The translations under genes were made by a program, and so were the position numbers. Under the pieces are notes generated by a model, which was given only the letters and a program-made list of their open reading frames with translations, was not told where the DNA came from and searched no databases. Shown one piece after another: positions 22,894 through 33,731 of a DNA stretch of 64,000 nt. The stretch's first letter is position 1. The number at the start of each line of letters is the position of its first letter. The DNA comes from Actinacidiphila guanduensis (GTDB lineage Bacteria; Actinomycetota; Actinomycetes; Streptomycetales; Streptomycetaceae), in contig NZ_FNIE01000001.1 in the NCBI RefSeq assembly GCF_900103985.1, positions 696,466 to 760,465 of the forward strand. The letters are read 5' to 3'.

Positions 22894-22987
22894 TGTGTCT
22901 CCCCAATGAGTCAGCCGTGCTACGTACGGGCGTCGGGCCCGCGGCACGCGGGCCCGGCCGAGCCGGTTCCTTCCGACGTTGGCGGTC

Positions 22988-23031
22988 AGCATGCGCCCCC
23001 CGGTGCACCGTGTCAATAAAGCGCTTGCACA
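22988..23031 (-). promoter_or_regulatory. Promoter and LacI-type site for the sucrose-phosphorylase operon
   Basis: On the minus strand TTGACA (23016-23011) is followed after 17 bp by CATGCT (22993-22988). Immediately upstream of the -35 lies AAAGCGCTTGCACA (23018-23031), with the AAGCGCTT core expected for LacI/CcpA-type regulators whose recognition helix reads SASTASRAL. Confidence 0.7.
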
Positions 23032-23117
23032 CAATCCGGCAACGGAGACAGGGGCGAACGAGCACGTCATCGCCTGCCGGTTCACCGCGGCGCGGCCTTC
23101 GGAGAACCTGTGTGCCG

Positions 23118-23152
23118 AGCGCTTGCACAACTGCTGGTGCCAGGGCGATACT
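23118..23152 (+). promoter_or_regulatory. Promoter and LacI-type site of the divergent regulator gene
   Basis: TTGCAC (23123-23128), 18 bp, GATACT (23147-23152) drives the regulator at 23205. The 12-mer AGCGCTTGCACA (23118-23129) overlaps the -35 and repeats exactly the site at 23020-23031, in the same orientation 98 bp away. The 22894-23204 gap holds nothing else recognised. Confidence 0.7.
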
Positions 23153-23204
23153 CTGTGCGCTCGGCAGTCGACGGGCGCTGGACAGCAAGGCAAGAGGTGG
23201 CACA

Positions 23205-24221
23205 GTGGCGGGAATCGAGGATGTGGCGAGGCTCGCCGGTGTCTCGGCGTCGACGGCTTCGCGCGCCCTCAACGGCCACCCGCGCATCTCCGCCGAGACG
23301 GTGCGCCGGGTCGCCGAGGCGGCGCAGACCCTGGGCTACGTCGCCTCCTCCAGCGCCTACACGCTGGCCACCGGCCGCAACCGGAACATCGGCGTCGTGC
23401 TGCCCTACGTCGAGCGCTGGTACTTCGGCACGGTGCTCGCCGGCATCGACTCCCGGCTGATGCAGGCCGGGTACGACCTGTCGCTGTACAACTTCAACGG
23501 CTCGTCCGAACAGCGCGCTTCGGTGTTCACCGACTTCCTGCTGCGGCGCAGGGTCGACGCCCTGATCACGGTCGCGGTGAAACTCGAAGCCGGCGAACTC
23601 GACGTGCTGCACCGCCTGGGCAAGCCCGTCCTCGCAGTCGGCGGGCCGGTGCCCGGCGCCTCGACCCTGCGCATCGACGACTTCGGCGCGGCGAAACTGG
23701 CGACGCTCCACCTGCTCTCGCTCGGCCACTCCCGCATCGCCCTCATCGGCGGCGACGCGGCCAGCGAGATGGACTTCCGGCAGCCCGAGACCCGCCACGG
23801 CGGCTACCTCGAAGCGATGGCGGACCACGGGATCGACGTCCCCGACAGCTGGTTCTTCCCCGCCGACTTCACCGTCGGCGGGGGTTACGCGGCCGCCAAG
23901 ACGGCACTGAGCGACCCCCGGCTGAGCTTCACCGCCCTCTTCGCCGCCTCCGACGAGATGGCCATAGGCGCCGTCCTCGCGGCGAGGGATCTCGGCATGA
24001 GGGTGCCCGAGGACGTCTCGATCGTCGGTATCGACGGCCACGACCTGTCGGAGTTCTTCGGGCTCACCACGGTCGCCCAGGCTCCGCGTGACCAGGGCGC
24101 CCGGGCCGCGGACCTCATACTGGAGGCGCTGTCGGGCGGGGAAGCCGCCGAGGCCACCGACACGGTGTGGCCGATCGAGCTGGTGGTCCGCTCGACCACC
24201 ACGCGCAACCACGGGGCCTGA
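23205..24221 (+). CDS. LacI-family regulator of the sucrose-phosphorylase operon
   Basis: 338 aa. GTG start at 23205 follows AAGAGG; the open frame upstream to 22875 lacks a ribosome site. Helix-turn-helix IEDVARLAGVSASTASRALNGH at the N-terminus, hinge around TLGYVASSSAYTLATGR, then a periplasmic-binding-type effector domain (IGVVLPYVERWYFGTVLAGID ... VSIVGIDGHDLSEFFGLTT). Divergent from the importer operon and separated by two identical 12-mer sites, so it most likely represses both and is released by an incoming sugar. Confidence 0.9.
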   Translation: MAGIEDVARLAGVSASTASRALNGHPRISAETVRRVAEAAQTLGYVASSSAYTLATGRNRNIGVVLPYVERWYFGTVLAGIDSRLMQAGYDLSLYNFNGSSEQRASVFTDFLLRRRVDALITVAVKLEAGELDVLHRLGKPVLAVGGPVPGASTLRIDDFGAAKLATLHLLSLGHSRIALIGGDAASEMDFRQPETRHGGYLEAMADHGIDVPDSWFFPADFTVGGGYAAAKTALSDPRLSFTALFAASDEMAIGAVLAARDLGMRVPEDVSIVGIDGHDLSEFFGLTTVAQAPRDQGARAADLILEALSGGEAAEATDTVWPIELVVRSTTTRNHGA

Positions 24222-24339
24222 GGAGCTACCGGCCGCGTGAACAGCCGTCTGCTGAACGGGGCTTGACACCATGAGCGGCGAGGCGCACCGTGATGTCCCG
24301 CACCCGTTCCCCATCCGCACTCCGGCCTGCGACCGAGAT

Positions 24340-24353
24340 TGTTAGCGCTAACA
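24340..24353. promoter_or_regulatory. Perfect palindromic operator TGTTAGCGCTAACA
   Basis: 60 bp upstream of the GH27 start and identical to the 11178-11191 site. Belongs to the arabinose-type operator set, not to the AGCGCTTGCACA pair near the adjacent LacI gene. Confidence 0.85.
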
Positions 24354-24412
24354 GGCTGGGCTGAGCAGCACTGGCGCCATCCCCCCACCCGTACGACCGA
24401 GGAGGCAGGACC

Positions 24413-26056
24413 GTGCTCGACCGCATCCGCGAAGCCGTGCACCTCCATCGTCGACGAGCCGCCGCCGTCTCCACCGCCCTCGCCCTCTGTGCGAGCGGGG
24501 TGCTCGTGGCCGCCGCGTCGTCCGCAACCGTCCTGGTGGCCGCGCCACCGGCGGCGGCGCTGGACAACGGGCTGGCCCGGACCCCGCAGATGGGCTTCAA
24601 CGACTGGAACGCGTACGGCTGCAACGTCAGCGAGTCGCTGATCGAGTCCACCGCCCAGGCCATGCACACCGACGGCATGCAGGCCGCCGGCTACACCTAC
24701 GTCAACATCGACGACTGCTGGATGACCCACAGCCGGGACTCCGCCGGCCGCCTGGTGCCCGACCCGGCGAAGTTCCCCGACGGCATCGCGGGCACCGCCG
24801 CCTACGTCCACTCCCTGGGGCTGAAGCTCGGCATCTACGAGGACGCCGGGACCGCCACCTGCGCCGGCTACCCCGGCAGCCTCGGCCACGAGACCACCGA
24901 CGCCCAGACCTTCGCCTCCTGGGGCGTGGACTACCTGAAGTACGACAACTGCAACAACAACGGCGTCCCGGCGCAGTCGCGGTACACCGCCATGCGGGAC
25001 GCCCTGGCCGCCACCGGCCGGCCGATCCTGTTCAGCCTGTGCAACTGGGGTCAGGAGAACGTCTGGACCTGGGGCGCCGGAGTGGGCAACAGCTGGCGCA
25101 CGACCGGCGACATCAACGCGAGCTTCTCCAGCATGCTGTCCATCTTCCACAGCAACGCCGGCCTCGCCGCCTACGCCGGACCGGGCCACTGGAACGACCC
25201 CGACATGCTGGAGGTCGGGAACGGGTCGCTGACGCAGACCGAGGCCCGCTCGGAGTTCAGCCTGTGGTCGGAGATGGCGGCCCCGCTCATCGCCGGCACC
25301 AACATCGCCTCGGCGAGCTCCGCCACGCTGTCGACGCTCACCAATACGCGCGTGATCGCCGTGGACCAGGACCCGCTGGGCAAGCAGGGCGTGCTGGTCT
25401 CGTCGGCCGGCGGGCTGGATGTCCTGGCCAAGCCGCTGTCGAACGGTGACGTCGCGGTCGCCCTCTTCAACGAGACGGGCTCCACCGCCACGATCAGCAC
25501 TACGGCGGGGGCGGTGGGCAAGACGGGGGCCTCCTCCTACACCCTCACCGACCTGTGGTCGGGCGCGGTGTCCTCGACAAGCGGGACGATCTCCGCCTCG
25601 GTCCCCTCCCACGGAACGGTCATGTACCGCCTGTCGGGCGGCAGCAGCACGGGATCGGACCCCTCGGGACCGATCCGCGCGGTGGGCGCGGGCAGGTGCC
25701 TGGACGTGCCCGGCTCCACCTCGACGGCCGGCACCCAGGTCGACATCTGGGACTGCAACGGCGGGGCGAACCAGCTCTGGACCCGGACAGCGTCCGGGCA
25801 GCTCACCGTCACCTCCGGCGGCGCGCGGATGTGCCTGGACGCCTACGACAACCGGACCGCGCCCGGCACGAAGGTGGAGATCTGGTCCTGCAACGGCCAG
25901 GCGAACCAGCAGTGGCAGGTCAACGCCGACGGGACCATCGTGGGCACGCAGTCGGGCCTGTGCCTCGACGTGACGCAGGCCGCCACCGCGAACGGCACAC
26001 CGGTGGAGCTGTGGACCTGCAACGGGGCGAGCAACCAGCACTGGACGCTGTCCTAG
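24413..26056 (+). CDS. GH27 alpha-galactosidase or beta-L-arabinopyranosidase with ricin-B domain
   Basis: 547 aa, secreted. GTG at 24413 follows GAGGAGG. Long basic signal peptide ending about AAAL50. GH27 barrel: ARTPQMGFNDWNAYGCN, VNIDDCWM, LKLGIYEDAG, WGVDYLKYDNCN (nucleophile Asp), WRTTGDI, GPGHWNDPDMLEVGN (acid/base Asp). A C-terminal beta-sandwich is followed by a three-repeat ricin-B domain. GH27 in Streptomyces includes a beta-L-arabinopyranosidase (S. avermitilis) as well as alpha-galactosidases. The arabinose operator upstream favours a plant pentose or galactose side chain, but I cannot decide between the two activities. Confidence 0.88.
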   Translation: MLDRIREAVHLHRRRAAAVSTALALCASGVLVAAASSATVLVAAPPAAALDNGLARTPQMGFNDWNAYGCNVSESLIESTAQAMHTDGMQAAGYTYVNIDDCWMTHSRDSAGRLVPDPAKFPDGIAGTAAYVHSLGLKLGIYEDAGTATCAGYPGSLGHETTDAQTFASWGVDYLKYDNCNNNGVPAQSRYTAMRDALAATGRPILFSLCNWGQENVWTWGAGVGNSWRTTGDINASFSSMLSIFHSNAGLAAYAGPGHWNDPDMLEVGNGSLTQTEARSEFSLWSEMAAPLIAGTNIASASSATLSTLTNTRVIAVDQDPLGKQGVLVSSAGGLDVLAKPLSNGDVAVALFNETGSTATISTTAGAVGKTGASSYTLTDLWSGAVSSTSGTISASVPSHGTVMYRLSGGSSTGSDPSGPIRAVGAGRCLDVPGSTSTAGTQVDIWDCNGGANQLWTRTASGQLTVTSGGARMCLDAYDNRTAPGTKVEIWSCNGQANQQWQVNADGTIVGTQSGLCLDVTQAATANGTPVELWTCNGASNQHWTLS

Positions 26057-26142
26057 CCGTATTGCCCTGCCGCGGGCGTAGCCGGGCCCGGCCGCGCGAG
26101 CGGTCCGGCGCGCGCGTCGGGCCGCAGCCAGGGAGAAGTCCA

Positions 26143-26250
26143 CCGCACGGGTGCGGCGGCCGCCCGCGGCAGCGGGCACCCCGACCGGACCCCGCACCCG
26201 TGCGGCAAGGTCGGCCTTCAGGACCGCGACCGGGTTCTGAAGGCCGACCT
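26143..26250. terminator. Compound bidirectional terminator between GH27 and lipoprotein genes
   Basis: The main stem AGGTCGGCCTTCAG (26208-26221) pairs perfectly with 26237-26250 (14 bp, 15-base loop). Two further 14-mers (26143-26156 and 26192-26205) are exact reverse complements of each other and each is also a small hairpin (CCGCAC/GTGCGG). Genes converge here. Confidence 0.85.
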
Positions 26251-26342
26251 CACGCGGGGGTGTCTGGCCGGCTGGACCGTGGGCCATGGTGCTGTGCGCG
26301 TTACGGGCATCCCCGCCGGGGACCCGTACGGCACGGCGCCCG

Positions 26343-26945
26343 CTACCAGCCGCCGCCCGCGTCGGAGCCGCTTGCCGTACCGGTACCGGAACTGCTGGAG
26401 GGAGCGGCGGCGGCCTTCGTGATTCCCGCGCCGGTCGGCGACAGGACGTACCACTTGCCGCCGAATCCCTGCCCGTTGACGTCTCCAGTGCTGGTGTCGC
26501 CGGAGTAGTAGTACAGCGGATGGCCGTTGTACGTGACCTGCTTCGTGCCGTCGTCGCGGGTGATCGTGGCGAGCTTGCCCGCCGCCACGCCGGAGCCGGC
26601 CTTCGGCATGTCGGTGCTGGTCAGCGGCGGCCACGTGGTGGCGCAGGCGCCGTAGCAGGCCGACTTGCCGGAGGAGTCCGCCGTGAAGAGGTAGAGCGTC
26701 CGGCCCGAGCCGCTGGTGAGGAACGGGCCCGGGCTCCTGTTCGTGGTCGTGACCTCGACGGACGCCGCCCCGGCGGGATGGGGCGTACCGGTCGCCGGGG
26801 CGGCCCCGGCCGCGGCGGACGCCGACGGGCTGGAACTCGCCGACGTACCGCCGCCGCCACATGCCGCGGCGAACGCCGCCAGCGCGACCGCGGCCAGGCC
26901 GAGTCCGGCCGTGGAGGAGAACGTTCGCTTGCCTCGGACCTTCAT
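26343..26945 (-). CDS. Secreted-repeat lipoprotein (COG4315 type), function unknown
   Basis: 200 aa. ATG at 26945 follows GGGAGA. Lipobox AAAC with C29, then a Ser/Ala/Pro-rich linker. Residues 65-170 hold two copies of the short 'secreted repeat' unit: LTSGSGRTLYLFTADSSGKSACYGACATTWPP and YNGHPLYYYSGDTSTGDVNGQGFGGKWYVLSPTG-like segments. Such proteins are abundant in actinobacteria and proteobacteria and have no agreed function. It appears unrelated to the CAZymes; the tail is Ser/Gly-rich and ends GGGW. Confidence 0.8.
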   Translation of the reverse strand: MKVRGKRTFSSTAGLGLAAVALAAFAAACGGGGTSASSSPSASAAAGAAPATGTPHPAGAASVEVTTTNRSPGPFLTSGSGRTLYLFTADSSGKSACYGACATTWPPLTSTDMPKAGSGVAAGKLATITRDDGTKQVTYNGHPLYYYSGDTSTGDVNGQGFGGKWYVLSPTGAGITKAAAAPSSSSGTGTASGSDAGGGW

Positions 26946-27173
26946 GGAGTTTCTCCCGTCGTGAGAGGGTCTTGTCCTTGCGTTTCCTGGAGCGCGTCCG
27001 CTGGACGCGTCTGCAGGCCAGTACGCGGACGCGGCACGGGCCGCTCAAGGACCGGCCCATGCGGGGAATCACACAGGGCGGCCTGAACGCGGACGACCGG
27101 TCGCACGTAGCCGGGGCGGCTCCGCACGGCCGGCGCGCGGCCGGGCGTCGCGGTGCCGGGTGTCGGGGTACGA

Positions 27174-27203
27174 GGTGCGAGGCGTCGCGGTGCGAGGCGT
27201 CGC
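27174..27203. repeat. 15-bp perfect tandem duplication
   Basis: GGTGCGAGGCGTCGC occurs twice in direct succession, flanked by partly similar text (cgcggtgccgggtgtcgggg). Confidence 0.8.
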
Positions 27204-27437
27204 GGTACCGTCCGCCGCCTGGCGCTGACGCCGACGGCCTTCGCGGGCCCGCTCCGGACAGGCTCGCTCGGGGTCGCTCGCCACCCGCGCCCCTGGAACC
27301 GGCCGGGCGCCTGTTTGGACCGTGCACGGCCCTTGAGTTGCACCTGTTCCCTGTGTCACCCTCGTGCCACCGGCCGCCTGGTGCACAGGCGGTCCGTGTG
27401 GTGCCTCCTCTCCATGCGATCCCCCCACAACGAGGCT

Positions 27438-27451
27438 TGTTAGCGCTCACA
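27438..27451. promoter_or_regulatory. LacI-type operator TGTTAGCGCTCACA
   Basis: A hybrid of the two half-site forms (TGTTAGCG and TGTGAGCG). It lies upstream of a CAGGAG-preceded small frame at 27483 and, further down, GH62. Confidence 0.75.
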
Positions 27452-27482
27452 TTTACGCTGACGCCCTCACGCAGGAGTGCTC

Positions 27483-27623
27483 ATGACCACAGCAGTGCGT
27501 CCGCGTTCACGTCGGCGACATCCGTGGCGCGAGAGCGCGCGTCATCTGACGGCGCGGGGCAGACAGCGGTCGGCCACCCCCACTGCCGACCGGGTCGACG
27601 CCGGCTTCCCTCCCGGTCGTTGA
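27483..27623 (+). CDS. Possible small leader or remnant ORF (46 aa)
   Basis: ATG at 27483 has CAGGAG eight bases upstream and sits 31 bp past the operator, a normal layout for a first gene. The product is MTTAVRPRSRRRHPWRESAR... , very Arg-rich, ending FPPGR. It resembles the basic N-region of a signal peptide without the hydrophobic core. It may be a leader peptide, the start of a decayed secreted enzyme, or chance. Confidence 0.25.
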   Translation: MTTAVRPRSRRRHPWRESARHLTARGRQRSATPTADRVDAGFPPGR

Positions 27624-27872
27624 CGTCCCGCTGACCGGTTCGGCCGCGGCCTCGGTGGACGCCGGTGGCCCGGCAGGGCTGCGTAGCCACGCGCCGGTGA
27701 GCAGCGACGGGTTCCCGCCGTCGGGGTCGCTGTTGCGGCGGCATCGGCGAGGACCGGCCCGAGTGGCCCGGTAGCGCCGCAGGGTTCCCCCGCGAAGCCG
27801 CGGGAGTGCCGAGGCGGACACGGCCGCCGCCGGTCACTGCGTGCTGCCGTCCGGGGCGGTCACGACGGCTGA

Positions 27873-29579
<1,707 letters not shown>

Positions 29580-29609
29580 GCCCCGGGCGGACCGCCGCCC
29601 ATCGCGTCA

Positions 29610-29642
29610 CGGAACCCCGGTCGGCATCCGACCGGGGTTCCG
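29610..29642 (+). terminator. 15-bp perfect hairpin after GH62
   Basis: CGGAACCCCGGTCGG (29610-29624), loop CAT, then the exact complement to 29642. 30 bp past the GH62 stop. Confidence 0.85.
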
Positions 29643-29873
29643 CCGTCCTCACTGCGACGGCGGAAGCGGCCGCCGGGGCCAGGCCGGCGGGACCGAGACG
29701 GCCCCCGGGGACGGTGCCCGATCCGGCGGCACGCTCGGCCGTCACGCGCTGTGACGATCATCACGTGAATCTTCCGCGCTGCCGCCCGTAATTCCAGGTG
29801 GGGGCGCACTCGGCGAACGCCACGGCGACACAACGGTGCGCTCCAGTCCGCGGAGTGACCACAAGAGAAGTTG

Positions 29874-31007
29874 ATGACCGGTGAACGAGTGTCCGACCGT
29901 CTGGCTGCCGTACCACCCGAAGGAGATGAGCGACCTCCCGAGCGTGCTCTCCCGCCTCGCGCGGGGGAACGTGGCGCCGGCCACCGGGAGCTGCCGATGA
30001 CCGGGCCCTCGCGGGAGATCCCGTGGCCGGGCGGGCGCGCCCGGCGGCTCCACCGCCCGTCCGCCGGCCGCCCCGGGCCGCCGAGTCCGTCGCCACGGCT
30101 GTTCGAGGGCTACGAGCACCGGGGCCACACCGACCCGGCCGCCGCGTGGACGTCCTTCACCATGACGTGGGACTGGGCCGCGCAACTGCCTCGTGCCCTT
30201 CCCGCCGACCGCGGCGCCGTCTGCCTCCCCGCCGAGGCGGGCTACCTGATCTCCGGCACGTGGCACGTGACCGACGAGGCACGCAGGCACCGCTGGCTGA
30301 CCCTGACCACCTCGTCCGGCGGGTCCGGGGACCGTCCCGCCGCCATGGATCAGCCGGACACCTTCGTCGTCGCCACCCGGGCACTCCCCCGTCCCTCCGG
30401 CCCGGCGCCGGAGGTGGTGCGGCTGGACGGGCTCCATGTTCCGGCCGGGTTCGTCACCGGTTCGGCGGCCCGGCCGCTGGGTGACCGCGACGCCCCCTTT
30501 CTGTGGATCGCCGTCACGGCAATGGCGCTCGGCGCGGCACGACGCCTCGCCGAGAGCCTGCCGGGCCTGGCCGCGGGCGCGCCGCTCGCGGACCGGCCGG
30601 GCTTCCCCGTACCGCCGCAGTCGGCGGCCGCCCAGCTCGGTGCGCTGACCCGCGCCGAGTACGCGGCACTCACCGCACGGCTGCGCGACGGCGGCGCGTC
30701 CTGCGCGCGACCGGCGGAGTTCGACAAGGTACTGGCCGCGCAGATCCGCCAGGCGGGCCTGAGGGTGCATCAGGTGGCGGTGGCGGCCTACGAGTACGCG
30801 TTGTCCGTCACGGAAGGCAGCGGACCCGGCCCGCTGGAGCCCCTGTTCTCCGACTGCACGGCTCTCCTCCAGCACATCCGGTACACGACCGAGTTCCTGC
30901 CCTGCCCGCCAGGCGACGACGCCGGGTGCGCCGATGGACCACACCCGGCGATCAGCAGCTCCCGCGGGCCGGAGCCGGCTTCCGCGGCGCCCTGTCCTGT
31001 CCGGTGA
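29874..31007 (+). CDS. Acyl-CoA dehydrogenase-fold protein (possible flavin monooxygenase)
   Basis: 377 aa. The ATG at 29874 has AGAGAAG upstream; an internal ATG at 29997 is also possible. The first about 85 residues are Pro/Arg-rich. Then LPAEAGYLISGTWHVTDEARRHRWLTLTT resembles the middle beta-domain of acyl-CoA dehydrogenase/DszC-like hydroxylases, and a helical C-terminal domain follows (FLWIAVTAMALGAARRLAESL ... QAGLRVHQVAVAAYEYALSV). The usual FAD/acyl-CoA motifs are not clear, so activity is uncertain. It lies alone, convergent with the CUT2 operon. Confidence 0.6.
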   Translation: MTGERVSDRLAAVPPEGDERPPERALPPRAGERGAGHRELPMTGPSREIPWPGGRARRLHRPSAGRPGPPSPSPRLFEGYEHRGHTDPAAAWTSFTMTWDWAAQLPRALPADRGAVCLPAEAGYLISGTWHVTDEARRHRWLTLTTSSGGSGDRPAAMDQPDTFVVATRALPRPSGPAPEVVRLDGLHVPAGFVTGSAARPLGDRDAPFLWIAVTAMALGAARRLAESLPGLAAGAPLADRPGFPVPPQSAAAQLGALTRAEYAALTARLRDGGASCARPAEFDKVLAAQIRQAGLRVHQVAVAAYEYALSVTEGSGPGPLEPLFSDCTALLQHIRYTTEFLPCPPGDDAGCADGPHPAISSSRGPEPASAAPCPVR

Positions 31008-31100
31008 CGGACCCGGAGACGCCGACGGGCCCCGGCGCGGGCGACGCCCGCAGGGTGAACGACCCCGCCGGGAGCGGGTCCGCCCGCCCCGGGGGCAGGA

Positions 31101-31134
31101 GTGCCGCGGAACCGTCTACAACGGTCCGCGGCAC
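31101..31134. terminator. Bidirectional hairpin between convergent genes
   Basis: GTGCCGCGGAACCGT (31101-31115) pairs with ACGGTCCGCGGCAC (31121-31134), with a single bulged A and loop ctaca. It lies past the stops at 31007 (+) and 31156 (-). Confidence 0.8.
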
Positions 31135-31155
31135 CCGCACTCCCCCGTTCGCGGG

Positions 31156-32175
31156 TCAGCTGCGGCGGGCGACGCTTCTGGCCCGCAGCCGGTCGGCGGT
31201 GATGGCCAGGCCCAGGACGCAACCGAGCACGATGTTGGTGTAGTTGGAGTTGATCTGCAGGGTCGTCAGGCCGTTGTTGATGAGTTCGAGCAGCACCGTG
31301 CCGGCCACGATGCCCAGGATGCGGCCCTGGCCGCCGACGAGGCTGACGCCGCCGATGACCGCGGCCGCGATCGCCGACAGCTCCCAGCCGACGCCGACGC
31401 CGCTGGCCGAGCCGACCCCCATCCGGCCCAGGACCATGATCCCGGCGAACGCGGAGAGCAGCGAACTGGTGACGTACATGGACACGATCCGCCGGTCGCC
31501 GCGGATGCCGGCCAGCCGCGCGGCCTCGGGGTTGCCGCCGACCGCGTAGACCTGCCGGCCGGCGTAGGTGCGCTCCAGGAAGAACCAGGCGATGACCGCG
31601 ACCACGACGAACAGGATGAGCGGCAGCGGGATCTGGGCGACGTAGGTCTGCCCGAGGTCGCCGAAGGTGCCGCCGATGCCCGTGATCGAGGTGCCGGAGG
31701 TGATGGCGAGGGTGACGCCCTGCGCCACGGTGTACGTCACCAGCGTCACCACGAACGGCGCCATCTTCAGCCGGGTGACGGCCAGTCCGTGCACCATCCC
31801 CACCAGCCCGGCGATCACCAGCGTCAGCAGGATGGCCAGCACCGGCGGCATCCCGGCGCGCACGTTGAACCAGGACATCAGGATCACGCTCGTGCCCAGC
31901 AGCGCGCCCACCGACAGGTCGATGCCGCCGGTGAGGATCACCAGCGACTCCCCGATGGCGATCAGCCCGTACTGGGCCAGGTCGAAGCCCATGCCCTGGA
32001 GGTTCACGGCGCCGGCGAAGGACGACTTGTCCAGGGCCAGGGCGACGAACACCACGACGCAGGCGGCCACCACCCCCACCTCGGGGGTCTCCAGCAGACG
32101 GCGGACGACCGAACCCCGCCCGTTCCCCTCGGGCGCCGCTTCCTTGGCCGGCGCCGCGGCCGTACGGGTATTCAT
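31156..32175 (-). CDS. CUT2 ABC transporter permease (arabinose/ribose type)
   Basis: 339 aa, about ten membrane segments (e.g. VGVVAACVVVFVALAL). RbsC/AraH signatures: LVILTGGIDLSVGALLG, FVVTLVTYTVAQG, RQVYAVGGNPEAARLAGI. ATG at 32175 overlaps the upstream TGA (ATGA) and is preceded by GGGGAAGG. Third gene of a three-gene CUT2 importer. Confidence 0.93.
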   Translation of the reverse strand: MNTRTAAAPAKEAAPEGNGRGSVVRRLLETPEVGVVAACVVVFVALALDKSSFAGAVNLQGMGFDLAQYGLIAIGESLVILTGGIDLSVGALLGTSVILMSWFNVRAGMPPVLAILLTLVIAGLVGMVHGLAVTRLKMAPFVVTLVTYTVAQGVTLAITSGTSITGIGGTFGDLGQTYVAQIPLPLILFVVVAVIAWFFLERTYAGRQVYAVGGNPEAARLAGIRGDRRIVSMYVTSSLLSAFAGIMVLGRMGVGSASGVGVGWELSAIAAAVIGGVSLVGGQGRILGIVAGTVLLELINNGLTTLQINSNYTNIVLGCVLGLAITADRLRARSVARRS

Positions 32176-33731
32176 GCGCTTGCCTTCCCCTCGGGCCCCG
32201 TGCCGGCTCCGGTTCGCGACCCGGCCGCGGCGCTCATGATCTTCTCCTTGCCGAACTCCGCACGCGGGAGGTCGGCCACCACCCGGCCACCGGCCATGAC
32301 CACGATCCGGTGGCAGATCCAGAGCAGTTCCTCCAGCTCCGAGGACGCCACCAGCACGGCCAGGCCGTCCTGGGCGGCGGCGTCGATCAGGGCGTAGATC
32401 TCCGCCTTGGCCCCCACGTCGACGCCGCGGGTGGGCTCGTCGAGCAGGAGCAGCCGCGGCTCGGCGGCCAGCCACCGCCCGAAGACCGCCTTCTGCTGGT
32501 TGCCGCCGGACAGGGCCGAGATGGGCTGCTCCTGCGTACGCAGCCGCACCCCGAGGTCCGCCACGATGCCGGCGGCGTGCTCCTTGTCGGCACGCGGCCG
32601 CAGCACTCCGTGCCGGCTGATCCGGCGCAAGGTGGCGAGCGTGACGTTCCACCGCACCGAGTGCGCGGGCAGCAGCGACTGCACCTTGCGGTCCTCCGGG
32701 ACCAGCCCGACCCCGGCGGCGACGGCGTCGGCCGGGTGCCGTGGGTGGAAGACCGCACCGTCCAGCAGGACCTCTCCACCGGTGCGGGGCTGGGCGCCCA
32801 TGACCGTGTGCAGCAGCCGGCTGCGGCCGGAGCCCATCAGCCCGGCGACCCCGACGATCTCCCCGGCCCGCACGTCCAGGTCCACCGGGCCGAGTCCGTC
32901 GGCGGTCAGCCCGCGCACCGACAGCGTGGTGGTCCGCTCCACCGTGGAGGGTGGGGCGAGGTCGGCGCGGGCCAGTTCGCTGCCGACCATCTCGCGGATC
33001 ATCCGCTCCTCGGTCGCCTCGGCCGGTGTGAGGTCGGCGACCAGAGCACCGCTGCGCAGGACCACGACCCGGTCGGCGACGGCCTGGACCTCGTCGAGCC
33101 GGTGGCCGATGAACAGCACCGCTCCCCCGGCCGCGGCGTGCCGGCGGGCCAGGGCGAGCACCCGCTCGGCCTCCACCGGGCCGAGCGAGGACGTCGGCTC
33201 GTCCAGGATCAGCACCACCGGGTGGTGGCCCCACGCCTTGGCGATCTCGATCATCTGCCGCACCGGGACGGGGTAGCGCTCCACCGGCCGGTCCACGTCG
33301 ACCTGGGTCACTCCCACTTCCGCGAGCAGCGCCTTCGCCTCCGCGCGGGTGCCCCTGCGGTCGAAGACGGTGCGCGACAGGAGGGTGGTCCCGCTGCTCT
33401 CCGGGCGCCGCCCGAGCAGCAGGTTCTCCGCGACGCTCAACTGCCCGACGAGCGGGAACTCCTGGGCCACCATGGCCACGCCCAGCTCCTGGGCGTGGTC
33501 CGGGCGCCCGGGGACGAGCTGCTGTCCGGCGACCTCGATGGTGCCGGTGGTGGGGGTGACCGTGCCCGAGAGCACGCCCATCAGCGTGGACTTCCCGGCC
33601 CCGTTCTCTCCCACCACCGCGACGATCTGGCCGCGTTCGAGATCCAGCCGCGGGATGTCGAGGACCTTCACCGGTCCGTAGGACTTGGTGACGTCCCGCA
33701 GGCAGGCCGCGACGTCACCCCCACCCGCCAT
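32172..33731 (-). CDS. CUT2 ABC transporter ATPase, two nucleotide-binding domains
   Basis: 519 aa. First domain has Walker A GENGAGKST and Walker B VVLILDEPTSSL. Second domain carries a degenerate Walker A (GLMGSGRSR) and the signature LSGGNQQKAV with LLLLDEPTRGVDVGAK, the usual asymmetry of RbsA/AraG/XylG proteins. The first-domain signature reads ERYPVPVRQM instead of LSxGxxQ. ATG at 33731 overlaps the binding-protein stop (ATGA). Powers monosaccharide import. Confidence 0.93.
   Translation of the reverse strand: MAGGGDVAACLRDVTKSYGPVKVLDIPRLDLERGQIVAVVGENGAGKSTLMGVLSGTVTPTTGTIEVAGQQLVPGRPDHAQELGVAMVAQEFPLVGQLSVAENLLLGRRPESSGTTLLSRTVFDRRGTRAEAKALLAEVGVTQVDVDRPVERYPVPVRQMIEIAKAWGHHPVVLILDEPTSSLGPVEAERVLALARRHAAAGGAVLFIGHRLDEVQAVADRVVVLRSGALVADLTPAEATEERMIREMVGSELARADLAPPSTVERTTTLSVRGLTADGLGPVDLDVRAGEIVGVAGLMGSGRSRLLHTVMGAQPRTGGEVLLDGAVFHPRHPADAVAAGVGLVPEDRKVQSLLPAHSVRWNVTLATLRRISRHGVLRPRADKEHAAGIVADLGVRLRTQEQPISALSGGNQQKAVFGRWLAAEPRLLLLDEPTRGVDVGAKAEIYALIDAAAQDGLAVLVASSELEELLWICHRIVVMAGGRVVADLPRAEFGKEKIMSAAAGSRTGAGTGPEGKASA

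Noticed and set aside
29871..29873. TTG start for the acyl-CoA dehydrogenase-like gene
   Set aside because: An ATG follows directly at 29874 with better spacing to AGAGAAG.
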